Positions 27,007 through 34,831 of a stretch of 46,831 nt of DNA are shown in pieces. Every line of letters starts with the position of its first letter. Within the stretch, counting starts at the first letter, position 1. Origin of the DNA: Opitutia bacterium (GTDB lineage Bacteria > Verrucomicrobiota > Verrucomicrobiia > Opitutales > Seribacteraceae); assembly GCA_002730975.1 (NCBI GenBank), contig PCBO01000033.1, positions 1 through 46,831 of the forward strand. The letters are read 5' to 3'. The position numbers and the translations under genes are program-made. Under the pieces are notes generated by a model that saw nothing but the letters and a program-made list of their open reading frames with translations, made no database searches and had not been told where the DNA came from.

Positions 27007-27633
27007 ATGAAGGCGCTACTCGTGTTGGCAGGGGAACCCCCCGACGAATCCCTTCTTGCTTGGCGAGCCGAGGACTCCGACTTCGTCATTGCCGTTGACG
27101 GCGGGATGAACGCCTTGATTCAAGCCGGCATTCAGCCCGATTTACTGGTGGGAGATTTCGATTCCTTTGATCCGACGACCTCAGGTTCCATCTATTGCAA
27201 AGTCATTTGCGAGGAGGATCAGGATTCGACGGATTTGGAGAAAGCCCTTCGTCACCTCCCCGAAGATGAAGTGCCCGATGAAATCGTTTTTCTCGGGGCC
27301 ACAGGCGGACGATCCGATCATTTCTTGACCAATCTTTTGGTGGCTTCCACCTTACCGGAGGCAAGCAAGGTCGCTCTCGATGCCACTGATGAAATTATTC
27401 AACGGGCAACGCCGGCCTGTTCGGTTTCACTGATCGGGATGAGTGGTAAAATAGTCAGCCTCTTGCCCCTGAGCAGTTGTAAGGGAGTCGCTACGGAAGG
27501 GTTGCGCTGGGAACTTGCGGATGCCGCGATGGGGCCCGGTGTCCTGCTTGGGCAAAGCAACGAAGCGGTTTCCGAAAAAGTCTCCGTCAGCCTTCGAGCG
27601 GGTAACCTGTTCGTGATTACGCCGAAAATTTAG
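27007..27633 (+). CDS. thiN: Thiamine pyrophosphokinase
   Basis: 208 residues, the usual size. The N-terminal catalytic domain shows AVDGGMNALIQAG, PDLLVGDFDSF (metal and ATP site), DQDSTDLEKAL and GATGGRSDHFLTNL. The C-terminal thiamine-binding domain has SLLPLSSCKGVATEGLRW. The enzyme converts thiamine plus ATP to thiamine diphosphate. It follows the glycosylase gene by 15 nt and converges on the PQQ-type genes. Confidence 0.92.
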   Translation: MKALLVLAGEPPDESLLAWRAEDSDFVIAVDGGMNALIQAGIQPDLLVGDFDSFDPTTSGSIYCKVICEEDQDSTDLEKALRHLPEDEVPDEIVFLGATGGRSDHFLTNLLVASTLPEASKVALDATDEIIQRATPACSVSLIGMSGKIVSLLPLSSCKGVATEGLRWELADAAMGPGVLLGQSNEAVSEKVSVSLRAGNLFVITPKI

Positions 27634-27663
27634 CCGAGTCGAGGATCGGCAGGATGACTTCCC

Positions 27664-29058
27664 TCACTCGGGTTCGGCCACTCTGTAGAGGAATTTCTTT
27701 CCGCGTAGAATGATGGAGTCACCGACGATGGCAGCCGAGGCGTTGAAAGAGTCGTCGAGCCGATTGAGGGAGAGTGTTTCGGGGGTTTCCTCGGCGGACA
27801 GAACGAGGGTGGCGCCTTGCTGGTCGGTTAGGTAGATGCGACCTGCGGCGGCAACGGGCGATGCGTACAAGTTGAGAATCCCGGGAAGCCGAAAGGGTCC
27901 GCTTGGTTCTTCTCCCGTTTTACCTTCAAGACGAGTGAGAATCGCTTGGTAGTGGCGAAGAAAGTACAAATGTTTTTGATAATAGAGAGGGGAGGGTACA
28001 TAAGGCGAGCGGCGTCGAAGGTTCCAGAGTGCGTGGTCGGTGCCGGCGAGATCACCTTTGGCTCCCTTTAGGCTTAGGGCGAGCATGGACTGGATTTCGT
28101 AGCTGCTCCCGGCGTAGAGGATGCCTTCCGCATAGACAGGGGTGGCCACGACGTTGTTGGACAATCCGCTGCAATGCCAGACGACCTTTCCGGTGGCCAA
28201 GTCGTAACCGCGAATGGCGGAGGTTCCGCTGACGATGGCCTGATGCTTGCCGCCCACCTTGGCGATAATCGGGGAGGCCCATGAGGTGGGCTCGTTACGA
28301 GCTTGCCGCCATCGTTCCTTGCCCGTGCTCTTGTCTAGAGCGACCACGAAGGAATCATCTTCGTGGTCCCAGTTTACGATTAGGGTGTCGCCGAAAAGTA
28401 CGGGGGATGCGCCTTCGCCGTGACCGTGCTTGACGAGCATGTCTCCCAAATCCTTTTCCCACAGAACGGTGCCGTTGTAGTCGAGAGCATAGAGGCCGCT
28501 TGAGCCGAAAAACGCGTAGATGCTCTGACCGTCGGTAACGGGCGAGTGTGAGGCCCAAGTGGCCGATTCGTGGGTGCTCTGGTGCGGTTGTGCGTCCCGG
28601 ACGGTTTTTTGCCAAAGTATGGAACCGTCTCGCAAGTCGAGGTTAACTACGAGAAATCGTAGTTTTCGCTTGGGATCGAGGTTGTTGTGGGCGCCTTTGG
28701 GTTGCTCGGGGACGGGCAGCTCTTTTCCGTGGCCCGAGGTTCCCGTGAGAAAAATTCGATCTCCCCAGATTACCGGCGTGGAGTGTCCTTCGCAGGGCAG
28801 GGGCGTCTTCCAGCGAACGTTTTTTGTTTCGTTCCAGTCTGCGGGCGGATTGCCATGAGGAGCTTCACCCGTGGCGAGAGGGCCACGCCATTGGGGCCAA
28901 TGAGAAAGAGCAGTGGAACGAGGTTTTGTGGCTTCGTCTTCAACAGTGTTCTGGTCTCCCGAAGCAAGATCTTTGAGATTGTGGGGGGAATCCTTGCTGT
29001 TGTCGCAAGCCGCGCAGGTCAAAAAAGAAGCGAATAGGATGCCGACCACTACCTTCAT
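27664..29058 (-). CDS. Exported PQQ-type beta-propeller protein (second copy)
   Basis: 464 residues from ATG 29058, chosen because it overlaps the upstream gene's stop as ATGA and is followed by a signal peptide ending in TCAAC (a possible lipoprotein Cys near residue 18). An ATG at 29076 is possible; a longer open frame upstream is an antisense-like artefact. The mature part has repeated blades of the type ...YALDYNGTVLWEKDLG and ...LDKSTGKERW, typical of PQQ-like or BamB-like eight-bladed propellers. Entry motif HWPQWRGP is common in planctomycete and verrucomicrobial exported propellers. No catalytic residues for a quinoprotein dehydrogenase are evident, so it is probably a binding scaffold. 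It is the last gene of a coupled set of four open frames. Confidence 0.82.
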   Translation of the reverse strand: MKVVVGILFASFLTCAACDNSKDSPHNLKDLASGDQNTVEDEATKPRSTALSHWPQWRGPLATGEAPHGNPPADWNETKNVRWKTPLPCEGHSTPVIWGDRIFLTGTSGHGKELPVPEQPKGAHNNLDPKRKLRFLVVNLDLRDGSILWQKTVRDAQPHQSTHESATWASHSPVTDGQSIYAFFGSSGLYALDYNGTVLWEKDLGDMLVKHGHGEGASPVLFGDTLIVNWDHEDDSFVVALDKSTGKERWRQARNEPTSWASPIIAKVGGKHQAIVSGTSAIRGYDLATGKVVWHCSGLSNNVVATPVYAEGILYAGSSYEIQSMLALSLKGAKGDLAGTDHALWNLRRRSPYVPSPLYYQKHLYFLRHYQAILTRLEGKTGEEPSGPFRLPGILNLYASPVAAAGRIYLTDQQGATLVLSAEETPETLSLNRLDDSFNASAAIVGDSIILRGKKFLYRVAEPE

Positions 29059-30263
29059 CGCCGAAGGTCTAGGCATACGAGGTCGCCCCGAGAGTTGCGA
29101 AGGTACAGGTAGCCGTTGGCCAATACGGGACTCGTCCAGCATCGGCCGCCGATGACCTGTTCGCGGACAATAGGCTTGAAACCTGTTGGCGAGACCGGAG
29201 CAATCGCCGCTTCGCCTCGCTGTCCGAGGGCGATTATGCGATTGTCCGCCACGATGAGGGAGCCCACCTGCAAATTGCTTTTGTCGCGCCATTGCTCCTC
29301 GCCGGTCGAGAAATTGATGCAGACCAAGTCCTTGGGACCGGCCATGTGGACGTTGCCGTCGAATCCGTAGAGGTAGTCGCCTACTGGTATGGCGTTGTTC
29401 ATATGGGTGGAGAGCGTTTTCTTTTCGTATATCTTGGTCAGAGCGTTTCCTTTAAATTGAAACAGGGCGCAACCTCGACGATAGCCCGTAGATATGAAAA
29501 TTTTGTCTCCGCTGACTATGGGCGTGGTCGAGTTCGTCCGGTAGCTGGTTTCCCATTTCTCGAAGGCAAGGGTCTTGCCGTTTGCTCCGTCCAAAATAAC
29601 GAGCCCGTCGGTTTTCAGACTGGCAACGAGATTCGAGTCAGCTGCCTTAAAGGAAGTCGGGGAGCCATAGGCTGCTCGGTAGACCTGGCTTTTCCACTTG
29701 ATCTCGCCCGTTTTCTTGTCGAGAGCGAAGGTAGCTCCCGCCTCGATGAGAAGAAGATCGCCAAGCAGGTATGGCGATGCGGCAAAGCCCCATTCGGGTG
29801 GTTTTCTCATACCCGCGGCCTTCATCATTTCCTTTTTCCAGAGGATTTTACCGTCTTTGGCCAGGTAGGCATGGAGAATCCCATGCTTGCTCAAGGCGTA
29901 AACGATGGAACCGTCCACCGTCGGAGTGGAGCAGGGACCTCCCTCGTGGAGGTAGTCGACCAAAGGGGCGGGATAGGAGTGGATCCAGACCGCCTTGCCC
30001 GTTTTGGCGTCGAGGCAAAAAACCGTTTCGTTGCCACCCGACTTCTTCCCGTTGTGACCCATGGTATAAAGTTTTCCGTCAGCCACCGAAACGGTCGAGA
30101 AACCAACCCCCACCTTTGCTTTCCAAGCTTGCTCTTCGAGGTTGTTTTTCCAATTGGACTCGGTGGATACTCCCGTGCCGTCCGGCCCAAGCCACATGGG
30201 CCAATCTCCGGCCCAAAGCAGGGAACTTGAAAGCAGAAGGGGAACGATCAGTATTTTTTTCAT
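29055..30263 (-). CDS. Exported PQQ-type beta-propeller protein (first copy)
   Basis: 402 residues. A signal peptide at 1-18 ends LLWAG, followed by DWPMWLGPDGTGVS, the same opening module as in the neighbouring gene. Blades with patterns such as VFCLDAKTGKAVW and TFALDKKTGEIKWKS follow. It is exported, probably periplasmic. The start overlaps the secretin-like gene's stop by 4 nt (ATGA), and the stop overlaps the next propeller gene by 4 nt, so the three are likely translated together. Role unknown. Confidence 0.85.
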   Translation of the reverse strand: MKKILIVPLLLSSSLLWAGDWPMWLGPDGTGVSTESNWKNNLEEQAWKAKVGVGFSTVSVADGKLYTMGHNGKKSGGNETVFCLDAKTGKAVWIHSYPAPLVDYLHEGGPCSTPTVDGSIVYALSKHGILHAYLAKDGKILWKKEMMKAAGMRKPPEWGFAASPYLLGDLLLIEAGATFALDKKTGEIKWKSQVYRAAYGSPTSFKAADSNLVASLKTDGLVILDGANGKTLAFEKWETSYRTNSTTPIVSGDKIFISTGYRRGCALFQFKGNALTKIYEKKTLSTHMNNAIPVGDYLYGFDGNVHMAGPKDLVCINFSTGEEQWRDKSNLQVGSLIVADNRIIALGQRGEAAIAPVSPTGFKPIVREQVIGGRCWTSPVLANGYLYLRNSRGDLVCLDLRR

Positions 30264-30922
30264 TTTAATATGGAAGCTTGGATAAAGACGAAAATCTCCT
30301 TTTGTTCTTCCGAAGAAGCGCCTCGGCTAATCATGGTTTCATCAGGGTCCAAGGTAACGATAGTATTGATATGCCAGGACCAAAAGACGGGAATCTTGGT
30401 TCCCTGTCCATAATCCTCGTGACCAATCAATCGAGTAAGCTTGGGGCTGAGCTCGAGGGCAATCCTTTCGTATAAATCGACCCAGAGAGTCAGTTCGATT
30501 GTCAGCCCGACTTCACGGAAGCTGGGTTGCTCGCCGTCTGGGGCTACTGTGTCAAATTGAGCAATCGGTTGAGACGGTTTGGATTGATTGTTCTCCAATG
30601 GGGGAATGAAATCCGTAGGGTAGATGACTTCCTGCGCCGAGGAATAACTGGTTGGTTGGTGGTCCATGATCAGCAGGTTCGGTGCGTGAAGCAATTCCAT
30701 GTTCTCATCCTTGAGCAAGCCTTCAAGGAGCCTTTGGGCATGCTTGTCGTCAACGATTGATCGGAATTTCCTGTCTGTCTCGGGTTTCGCCGTTTCGGCG
30801 AACACCTGATTGAAAAACACAAGGGGAGCTTCCAGCATATTGAAGGTGACCGATACTTGCTGGTTGTGGTCGGCATCCAGTTTTCGGAGGATTTTTTCGA
30901 TCAAGTCAAGATCTCCGTTCAT
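30260..30922 (-). CDS. Secretin-like domain protein, C-terminal part of a split gene
   Basis: 220 residues resembling the N3 and secretin-core region of type II/III secretion or pilus secretins: DLDLIEKILRKLDA, QQVSVTFNMLEAP, AQRLLEGLLKDENMELLHAPNLL, FREVGLTIELTLWV and IALELSPKLTRLIG. It has no signal peptide of its own. The matching N-terminal half with a signal peptide is in the preceding frame, overlapping by 17 nt. Proteins of this shape lack the full gate region of true secretins. Either it is translated by coupling at ATG 30922, or a one-base indel near 30918 split one gene. Confidence 0.65.
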   Translation of the reverse strand: MNGDLDLIEKILRKLDADHNQQVSVTFNMLEAPLVFFNQVFAETAKPETDRKFRSIVDDKHAQRLLEGLLKDENMELLHAPNLLIMDHQPTSYSSAQEVIYPTDFIPPLENNQSKPSQPIAQFDTVAPDGEQPSFREVGLTIELTLWVDLYERIALELSPKLTRLIGHEDYGQGTKIPVFWSWHINTIVTLDPDETMISRGASSEEQKEIFVFIQASILK

Positions 30923-31217
30923 GGGTGACTAACATCTGGAAACCGTCAAAAACGAATTTGTGCCCTTTGGTCTCGTCAAAGGGGATACCGGCTCGTTCCA
31001 GGAATTCCTTGATTACTGGACTAGGGTCAGCTCCATCAGGACCTATACCCCCTCCTGTCATCCAGGCGATCGATCCTTGGGTGAGTTCGTGGAACTCGGT
31101 TCCCAGTGGGCTACCCTTGAGCTTTTGAGCAAGTTTAGGATCAGGATTGGCGTCGACCGGTTTCGTGGGCAAGAATATAATGAAGGAAGCAAGAAAGGTA
31201 AGAATGGAGCATTTCAC
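30906..31217 (-). CDS. Signal-peptide-bearing N-terminal part of the split secretin-like gene
   Basis: 103 residues from GTG 31217. A signal peptide at about 1-23 (ends VDA), then a short region ending ...SPVIKEFLERAGIPF and FDGFQMLVTH, which matches the segment that precedes DLDLIEKIL in secretin-like proteins. The frame then ends in an unrelated ERRS and a stop, while the homologous continuation lies one base over in the next gene. No ATG start is available; a 6-bp hairpin (31221-31236) covers the site where a ribosome would bind. Confidence 0.5.
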   Translation of the reverse strand: MKCSILTFLASFIIFLPTKPVDANPDPKLAQKLKGSPLGTEFHELTQGSIAWMTGGGIGPDGADPSPVIKEFLERAGIPFDETKGHKFVFDGFQMLVTHERRS

Positions 31218-31220
31218 ATA

Positions 31221-31236
31221 GCTAACTATTGTTAGC
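31221..31236 (-). repeat. 6-bp inverted repeat at the ribosome-binding position of the secretin-like gene
   Basis: GCTAAC (31221-31226) and GTTAGC (31231-31236) are perfect inverted copies around a 4-nt loop, ending 4 nt before the GTG start at 31217 on the minus strand. A hairpin here would hide the ribosome-binding region. It could also be an operator half-site pair. Neither role is proven. Confidence 0.4.
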
Positions 31237-31350
31237 GGCCAAGCTCAAATCAAGTTCATTAAAGTTAAATTCTCTGCACCAAGCTTTTATGTCTTTTGAG
31301 TGGATTGAATGGAGGACGAGCATTCAGTCTTGAATTGGCGGGCTTTTCAA

Positions 31351-31382
31351 GATTTTCAATTTTTAAATGACTATTGAAAATC
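31351..31382. repeat. 10-bp perfect inverted repeat, 12-nt spacer, upstream of dinG
   Basis: GATTTTCAAT (31351-31360) and ATTGAAAATC (31373-31382) are exact reverse complements. The site lies in the 226-nt divergent gap between the secretin set (-) and the helicase gene (+), which shows no gene. Spacer length equals that of the repeat at 3165-3194, though the arms differ. It could be an operator for either direction. It does not match the E. coli LexA box. Confidence 0.5.
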
Positions 31383-31443
31383 AAGGGAAACATTTCACTT
31401 TTCTTTGTGGTCATTAGTGAGGTTGGTAGATAATTGAAAGTGA

Positions 31444-33501
31444 ATGATTCGTATTTTGGACGATGCCGAGGGATCGGCTTTGGCTCCTGAGGGGTGGGAC
31501 TTGGAGGCGTTGGCCAACGAGGTCTTTGGCACGAATGGGGTGTTGCCGGTTGCCATGAAAATGGAGCATCGCCCGGAACAGGCGGCTATGGCTTTGGCTG
31601 TGGGTCGTGCTTTTGGTGAAGGTGAGAGCTTGCTTTTCGAGGCTGGTACGGGTGTGGGCAAGAGCTTGGCCTACTTGGCTCCGGGTGTGGTTCATGCGGT
31701 GACGACTAACCGTCCTTTCGTAGTGGCGACGAATACCATCAGCTTGCAGGAGCAGTTACTGAACAACGACATACCCATGTTGCGAAAGGTTTTTAAGAAG
31801 TCTCCTAGGCTGGCGGAGTTTGCTGATTTTCGAAGCGCTTTGCTTGTTGGTAAGGCAAACTACCTTTGCGACAACCGGTTGGAGGCGGCGATGAAGGGCC
31901 AGACTGATTTGTTCGAGACCTCTCAGAGGGCCGAACTGAAACGGATTCGGGAATGGTCTGTCGAAGGACCGAGGGAAGGTATTCGTCAGGAATTGTCGCC
32001 GTCCCCGAAGTCCGATGTTTGGGATGCCGTAAATGCCGATTCCTCCGTATGTTCGAACAAGCGATGCTCTCCCGAAACCTGTTGCTACAGGCGGGCTCGT
32101 TCTCGAGTCGACAAAGCTCATTTGCTAGTGGTCAACCATAGTTTGCTCTTTGCCTTGGTCGGAGCGGGCGCAGCTCCTGGAGGCGATGTTCCCGGCGTTT
32201 TGTTCCCCAACGATTTCGTTGTTTTCGACGAGGGACATGAGGCTCCTGCGGTGGCGAGCGATCATTTGGGCTTGGGGATCAGTTCCTGGGCGATGTCGAT
32301 GGTCTTGAGAAGACTTTACAATCCAACGAAAAGGAAAGGTTTGCTAAGCCGAATCGGCGAAAAAAATGATTTTGAGCTGGTGGAGAATGCCCAACTGGCC
32401 TGTGAAGATTTCTTCAACCACGTGCACGTCAGCCTTTTGCAGACGCGGGATGTTCGTCGATTGTTGGAACCGGGAACCTTGCCTACCGATTTGTTTCCTC
32501 CCTTTAGCCGTCTCTTGTATCGCTTGAAGGCTTTGGCGGAAGAAGCGGAGGATGAAGTTTTGCGAACCGACCTAAAGGACAACGACAAACGACTTCGCGG
32601 ATACTTGGACGGTATTGGCCAAATCGTGGATTTAAAAGATCCTGAAAGTGTCTACTGGGTGGAGCGTTCGGGAAAGAAGCGTGCCATCATCCACTTGCGG
32701 AGTGCTCCCATAGATGTTGCCAAGGCTATGCGCGAAGTCTTGTTCGAGCGAGGAACTTCAGTTCTCATGACCAGTGCCACCTTGACGCGTAGCGGTAAAG
32801 CGGATCATTTTCGTCGAACCGTCGGGGCGGATCATGCGGAGGAGGGTATCGTTGCCTCTCCCTTCGACTATGAGAAAAACGTTACTATCCGCATTGCCGT
32901 TGATTGCCCCGAACCTATGGGCAAGGACCGTCTGCCCTACTTGGATTACTTGGTCGAGTCTATCCACATCTCCGCCACTGGTATGCAAGGAGGTACTCTC
33001 TCCCTTTTCACCAACTATACTGATCTGCGCCATTGCTATGCTGTGCTGAGACCGCGTTGGCAAAAGCTCGGGCGTTCGATTTACGCACAGGGTGAGGGCT
33101 TTTCACGTTCTGAATTGCGAGAGCGGATGCTGGACGAGGGCGATGTCCTACTCCTCGGAGCGGAAAGCTTCTGGAAGGGTTTCGACGCTCCCGGTTCCGC
33201 TCTTTCGCAAGTTATTTTAACTCGATTGCCTTTTGAGAACCCCGGCCATCCCATTCTCGAAGCGAAGTCCGAATTCTTGGAAAAAGAGGGGAGAAGCCCG
33301 TTTCTTGACATGACCTTGCCTACTGCGATTATGAAATTTCGTCAGGGTCTGGGTCGTCTCGTGCGCAGACACGACGACCATGGCGATATTTTGATCCTGG
33401 ATTCTCGGATTGTCCGGAAGGGCTACGGAAAGGAGTTCTTGGCTGAAATGCCCAAGAGCGATTACGAGGCGTTTCGCCTTTCAGAGCACCGTCAAATATA
33501 G
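31444..33501 (+). CDS. DinG/XPD-type ATP-dependent DNA helicase
   Basis: 685 residues, superfamily 2. Walker A is AGTGVGKSLAYL (about 67-78), motif II is DEGH near residue 262, TSATL marks motif III, and QGLGRLVRRHDD is motif VI. Four Cys (142, 203, 208 and 213 or 214) are placed as in the iron-sulfur domain of DinG/XPD helicases. Known relatives unwind 5' to 3' and resolve R-loops and G-quadruplexes during replication stress. It has no exonuclease domain. It is divergent from the secretin-like set. Confidence 0.9.
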   Translation: MIRILDDAEGSALAPEGWDLEALANEVFGTNGVLPVAMKMEHRPEQAAMALAVGRAFGEGESLLFEAGTGVGKSLAYLAPGVVHAVTTNRPFVVATNTISLQEQLLNNDIPMLRKVFKKSPRLAEFADFRSALLVGKANYLCDNRLEAAMKGQTDLFETSQRAELKRIREWSVEGPREGIRQELSPSPKSDVWDAVNADSSVCSNKRCSPETCCYRRARSRVDKAHLLVVNHSLLFALVGAGAAPGGDVPGVLFPNDFVVFDEGHEAPAVASDHLGLGISSWAMSMVLRRLYNPTKRKGLLSRIGEKNDFELVENAQLACEDFFNHVHVSLLQTRDVRRLLEPGTLPTDLFPPFSRLLYRLKALAEEAEDEVLRTDLKDNDKRLRGYLDGIGQIVDLKDPESVYWVERSGKKRAIIHLRSAPIDVAKAMREVLFERGTSVLMTSATLTRSGKADHFRRTVGADHAEEGIVASPFDYEKNVTIRIAVDCPEPMGKDRLPYLDYLVESIHISATGMQGGTLSLFTNYTDLRHCYAVLRPRWQKLGRSIYAQGEGFSRSELRERMLDEGDVLLLGAESFWKGFDAPGSALSQVILTRLPFENPGHPILEAKSEFLEKEGRSPFLDMTLPTAIMKFRQGLGRLVRRHDDHGDILILDSRIVRKGYGKEFLAEMPKSDYEAFRLSEHRQI

Positions 33502-33626
33502 TATTAGTTAGCCTGGCTTATTTATTTTTTGGAAGTTGCTATTTCTCTTTGAGATTTGACAACTTCACCTTACTTGTTTGCTTTGATACATTCTAAATTG
33601 CCCCAAGCACTTTATAGTTTTATAAG

Positions 33627-34340
33627 ATGAAAATCATATCTTTCGGTCATTCCGATGTAGGTTTTGTTCGTGAATCGAATGAGGACTCTTTCCTCCTGGA
33701 TGACGAATGCGGACTCTATGTGGTTGCCGATGGGGTCGGCGGATTGCCTCATGGTGCCCTTGCCAGTAGATTGGCCGTGCAATTCTTTCGCGCTATGATT
33801 CGGGACAACCAAGACTGTACAACAGAGGAAGAACTAAACGATGTGACTCACGCTGTGCATCGTAACATTATTGAAAGTGGAGGGCTCGTTGGGGGAGACA
33901 ACGGCATTGGCACGACTTTTTCCGCCGTTCGGGTTTTACCTGATAAATTTATGCTGGCTCATGTCGGTGATTCTTCTGTATTTCATCAAAACGGCCAAGG
34001 ATTAAAGCACATCTCAACTAGCCATACTTTGGGCAATGAGTTGATTGAGAAACATGGGCCAGATGCAATGAATGACATGCCCGATCATTACATGCATACC
34101 CTTACCCGTTGTATGGGTCAAGACATTGATTTTGCTGTTGATGTATCAACTTATTCAATTAAGTCGGGGGATGGCGTTCTTATTTGCTCGGATGGCGTTA
34201 CTAACATGGTCGACGAGGACATTATTGAATCCGTGATGAAAGATCATGAACCAAAGGATTATGTCCCTGCCCTCATTGATTTAGCTAATCAAAATGGTGG
34301 CGTGGATAATTCGACCATCGTTTCTTTTCACGTCAACTGA
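33627..34340 (+). CDS. PP2C-type serine/threonine protein phosphatase
   Basis: 237 residues, a compact bacterial PP2C. The metal-binding motifs are all there: SNEDSF near residue 18, VADGVGGLPHGALAS (about 34-48), AHVGDSSVF, SDGVTNMV and GGVDNSTIV near the end. It would remove phosphate from Ser/Thr of proteins. The partner kinase is not in the window. The 125-nt gap before it (33502-33626) has a TTGACA at 33556 but no well-spaced -10 element. A TPR gene follows after 18 nt. Confidence 0.9.
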   Translation: MKIISFGHSDVGFVRESNEDSFLLDDECGLYVVADGVGGLPHGALASRLAVQFFRAMIRDNQDCTTEEELNDVTHAVHRNIIESGGLVGGDNGIGTTFSAVRVLPDKFMLAHVGDSSVFHQNGQGLKHISTSHTLGNELIEKHGPDAMNDMPDHYMHTLTRCMGQDIDFAVDVSTYSIKSGDGVLICSDGVTNMVDEDIIESVMKDHEPKDYVPALIDLANQNGGVDNSTIVSFHVN

Positions 34341-34358
34341 CTAATTCTCAATCGAGTC

Positions 34359-34679
34359 ATGGGTGAGCGAGTGGAAGTGTTCCGCCGCAAATTGGAAGAA
34401 AATGCGGAGAATCTTCTCTTTCGTTTTAGCCTTGGCAAAGCTCTTTTTGAAGAAGGAGAATTTTCTGAAGCTGAAGACACCTTTCGTCGTTGCCTTGAAG
34501 AAAAGCAGGACTGGTTGTTAGCCCTTTTGTTTTTAGGTCGCTGTCTTATGGAATTGAGGCGTTCTGACGATGCTGTCGATGTTTTGCGCCTTGCAGTCAA
34601 GGCTGCAGTGGATCAAAATCACGAAGATCCTGAAAGAGAAGCTCTTGCGCTTCTGGAGCAACTTGAGGCAAAGACCTGA
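34359..34679 (+). CDS. Small TPR-repeat protein
   Basis: 106 residues with two to three tetratricopeptide repeats (about 12-80), for example ENLLFRFSLGKALFEEGEF and WLLALLFLGRCLMELRRSDD. No signal peptide, so probably cytoplasmic. TPR proteins bind other proteins. It sits 18 nt after the phosphatase and may work with it. The 152 nt that follow, up to murJ, hold no convincing gene. Confidence 0.75.
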   Translation: MGERVEVFRRKLEENAENLLFRFSLGKALFEEGEFSEAEDTFRRCLEEKQDWLLALLFLGRCLMELRRSDDAVDVLRLAVKAAVDQNHEDPEREALALLEQLEAKT

Positions 34680-34831
34680 AATCGGAATTTTTTATCTCAG
34701 ACTCAATATGGCTCGCCTAGATAAACGAGAAAAAAATCATCTTACGCATTACTTGCCCGAAGGTTGGTGGTAGTCGGCATGCTTAACTCGTTTGGCGCTA
34801 ATCGATTAACTTGGTTAGAGATGCTTCCAAA

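Noticed and set aside
29059-29292. N-terminal extension of 78 residues on the second beta-propeller gene
   Set aside because: It overlaps the end of the upstream propeller gene in another frame and is Arg/Gly-rich; the ATG at 29058 is coupled to the upstream stop and followed by a signal peptide.
34708-34773. 21-codon open frame ending in Gly-Trp-Trp between the TPR gene and murJ
   Set aside because: Too short, no ribosome site and no recognisable family; translation cannot be supported from sequence alone.
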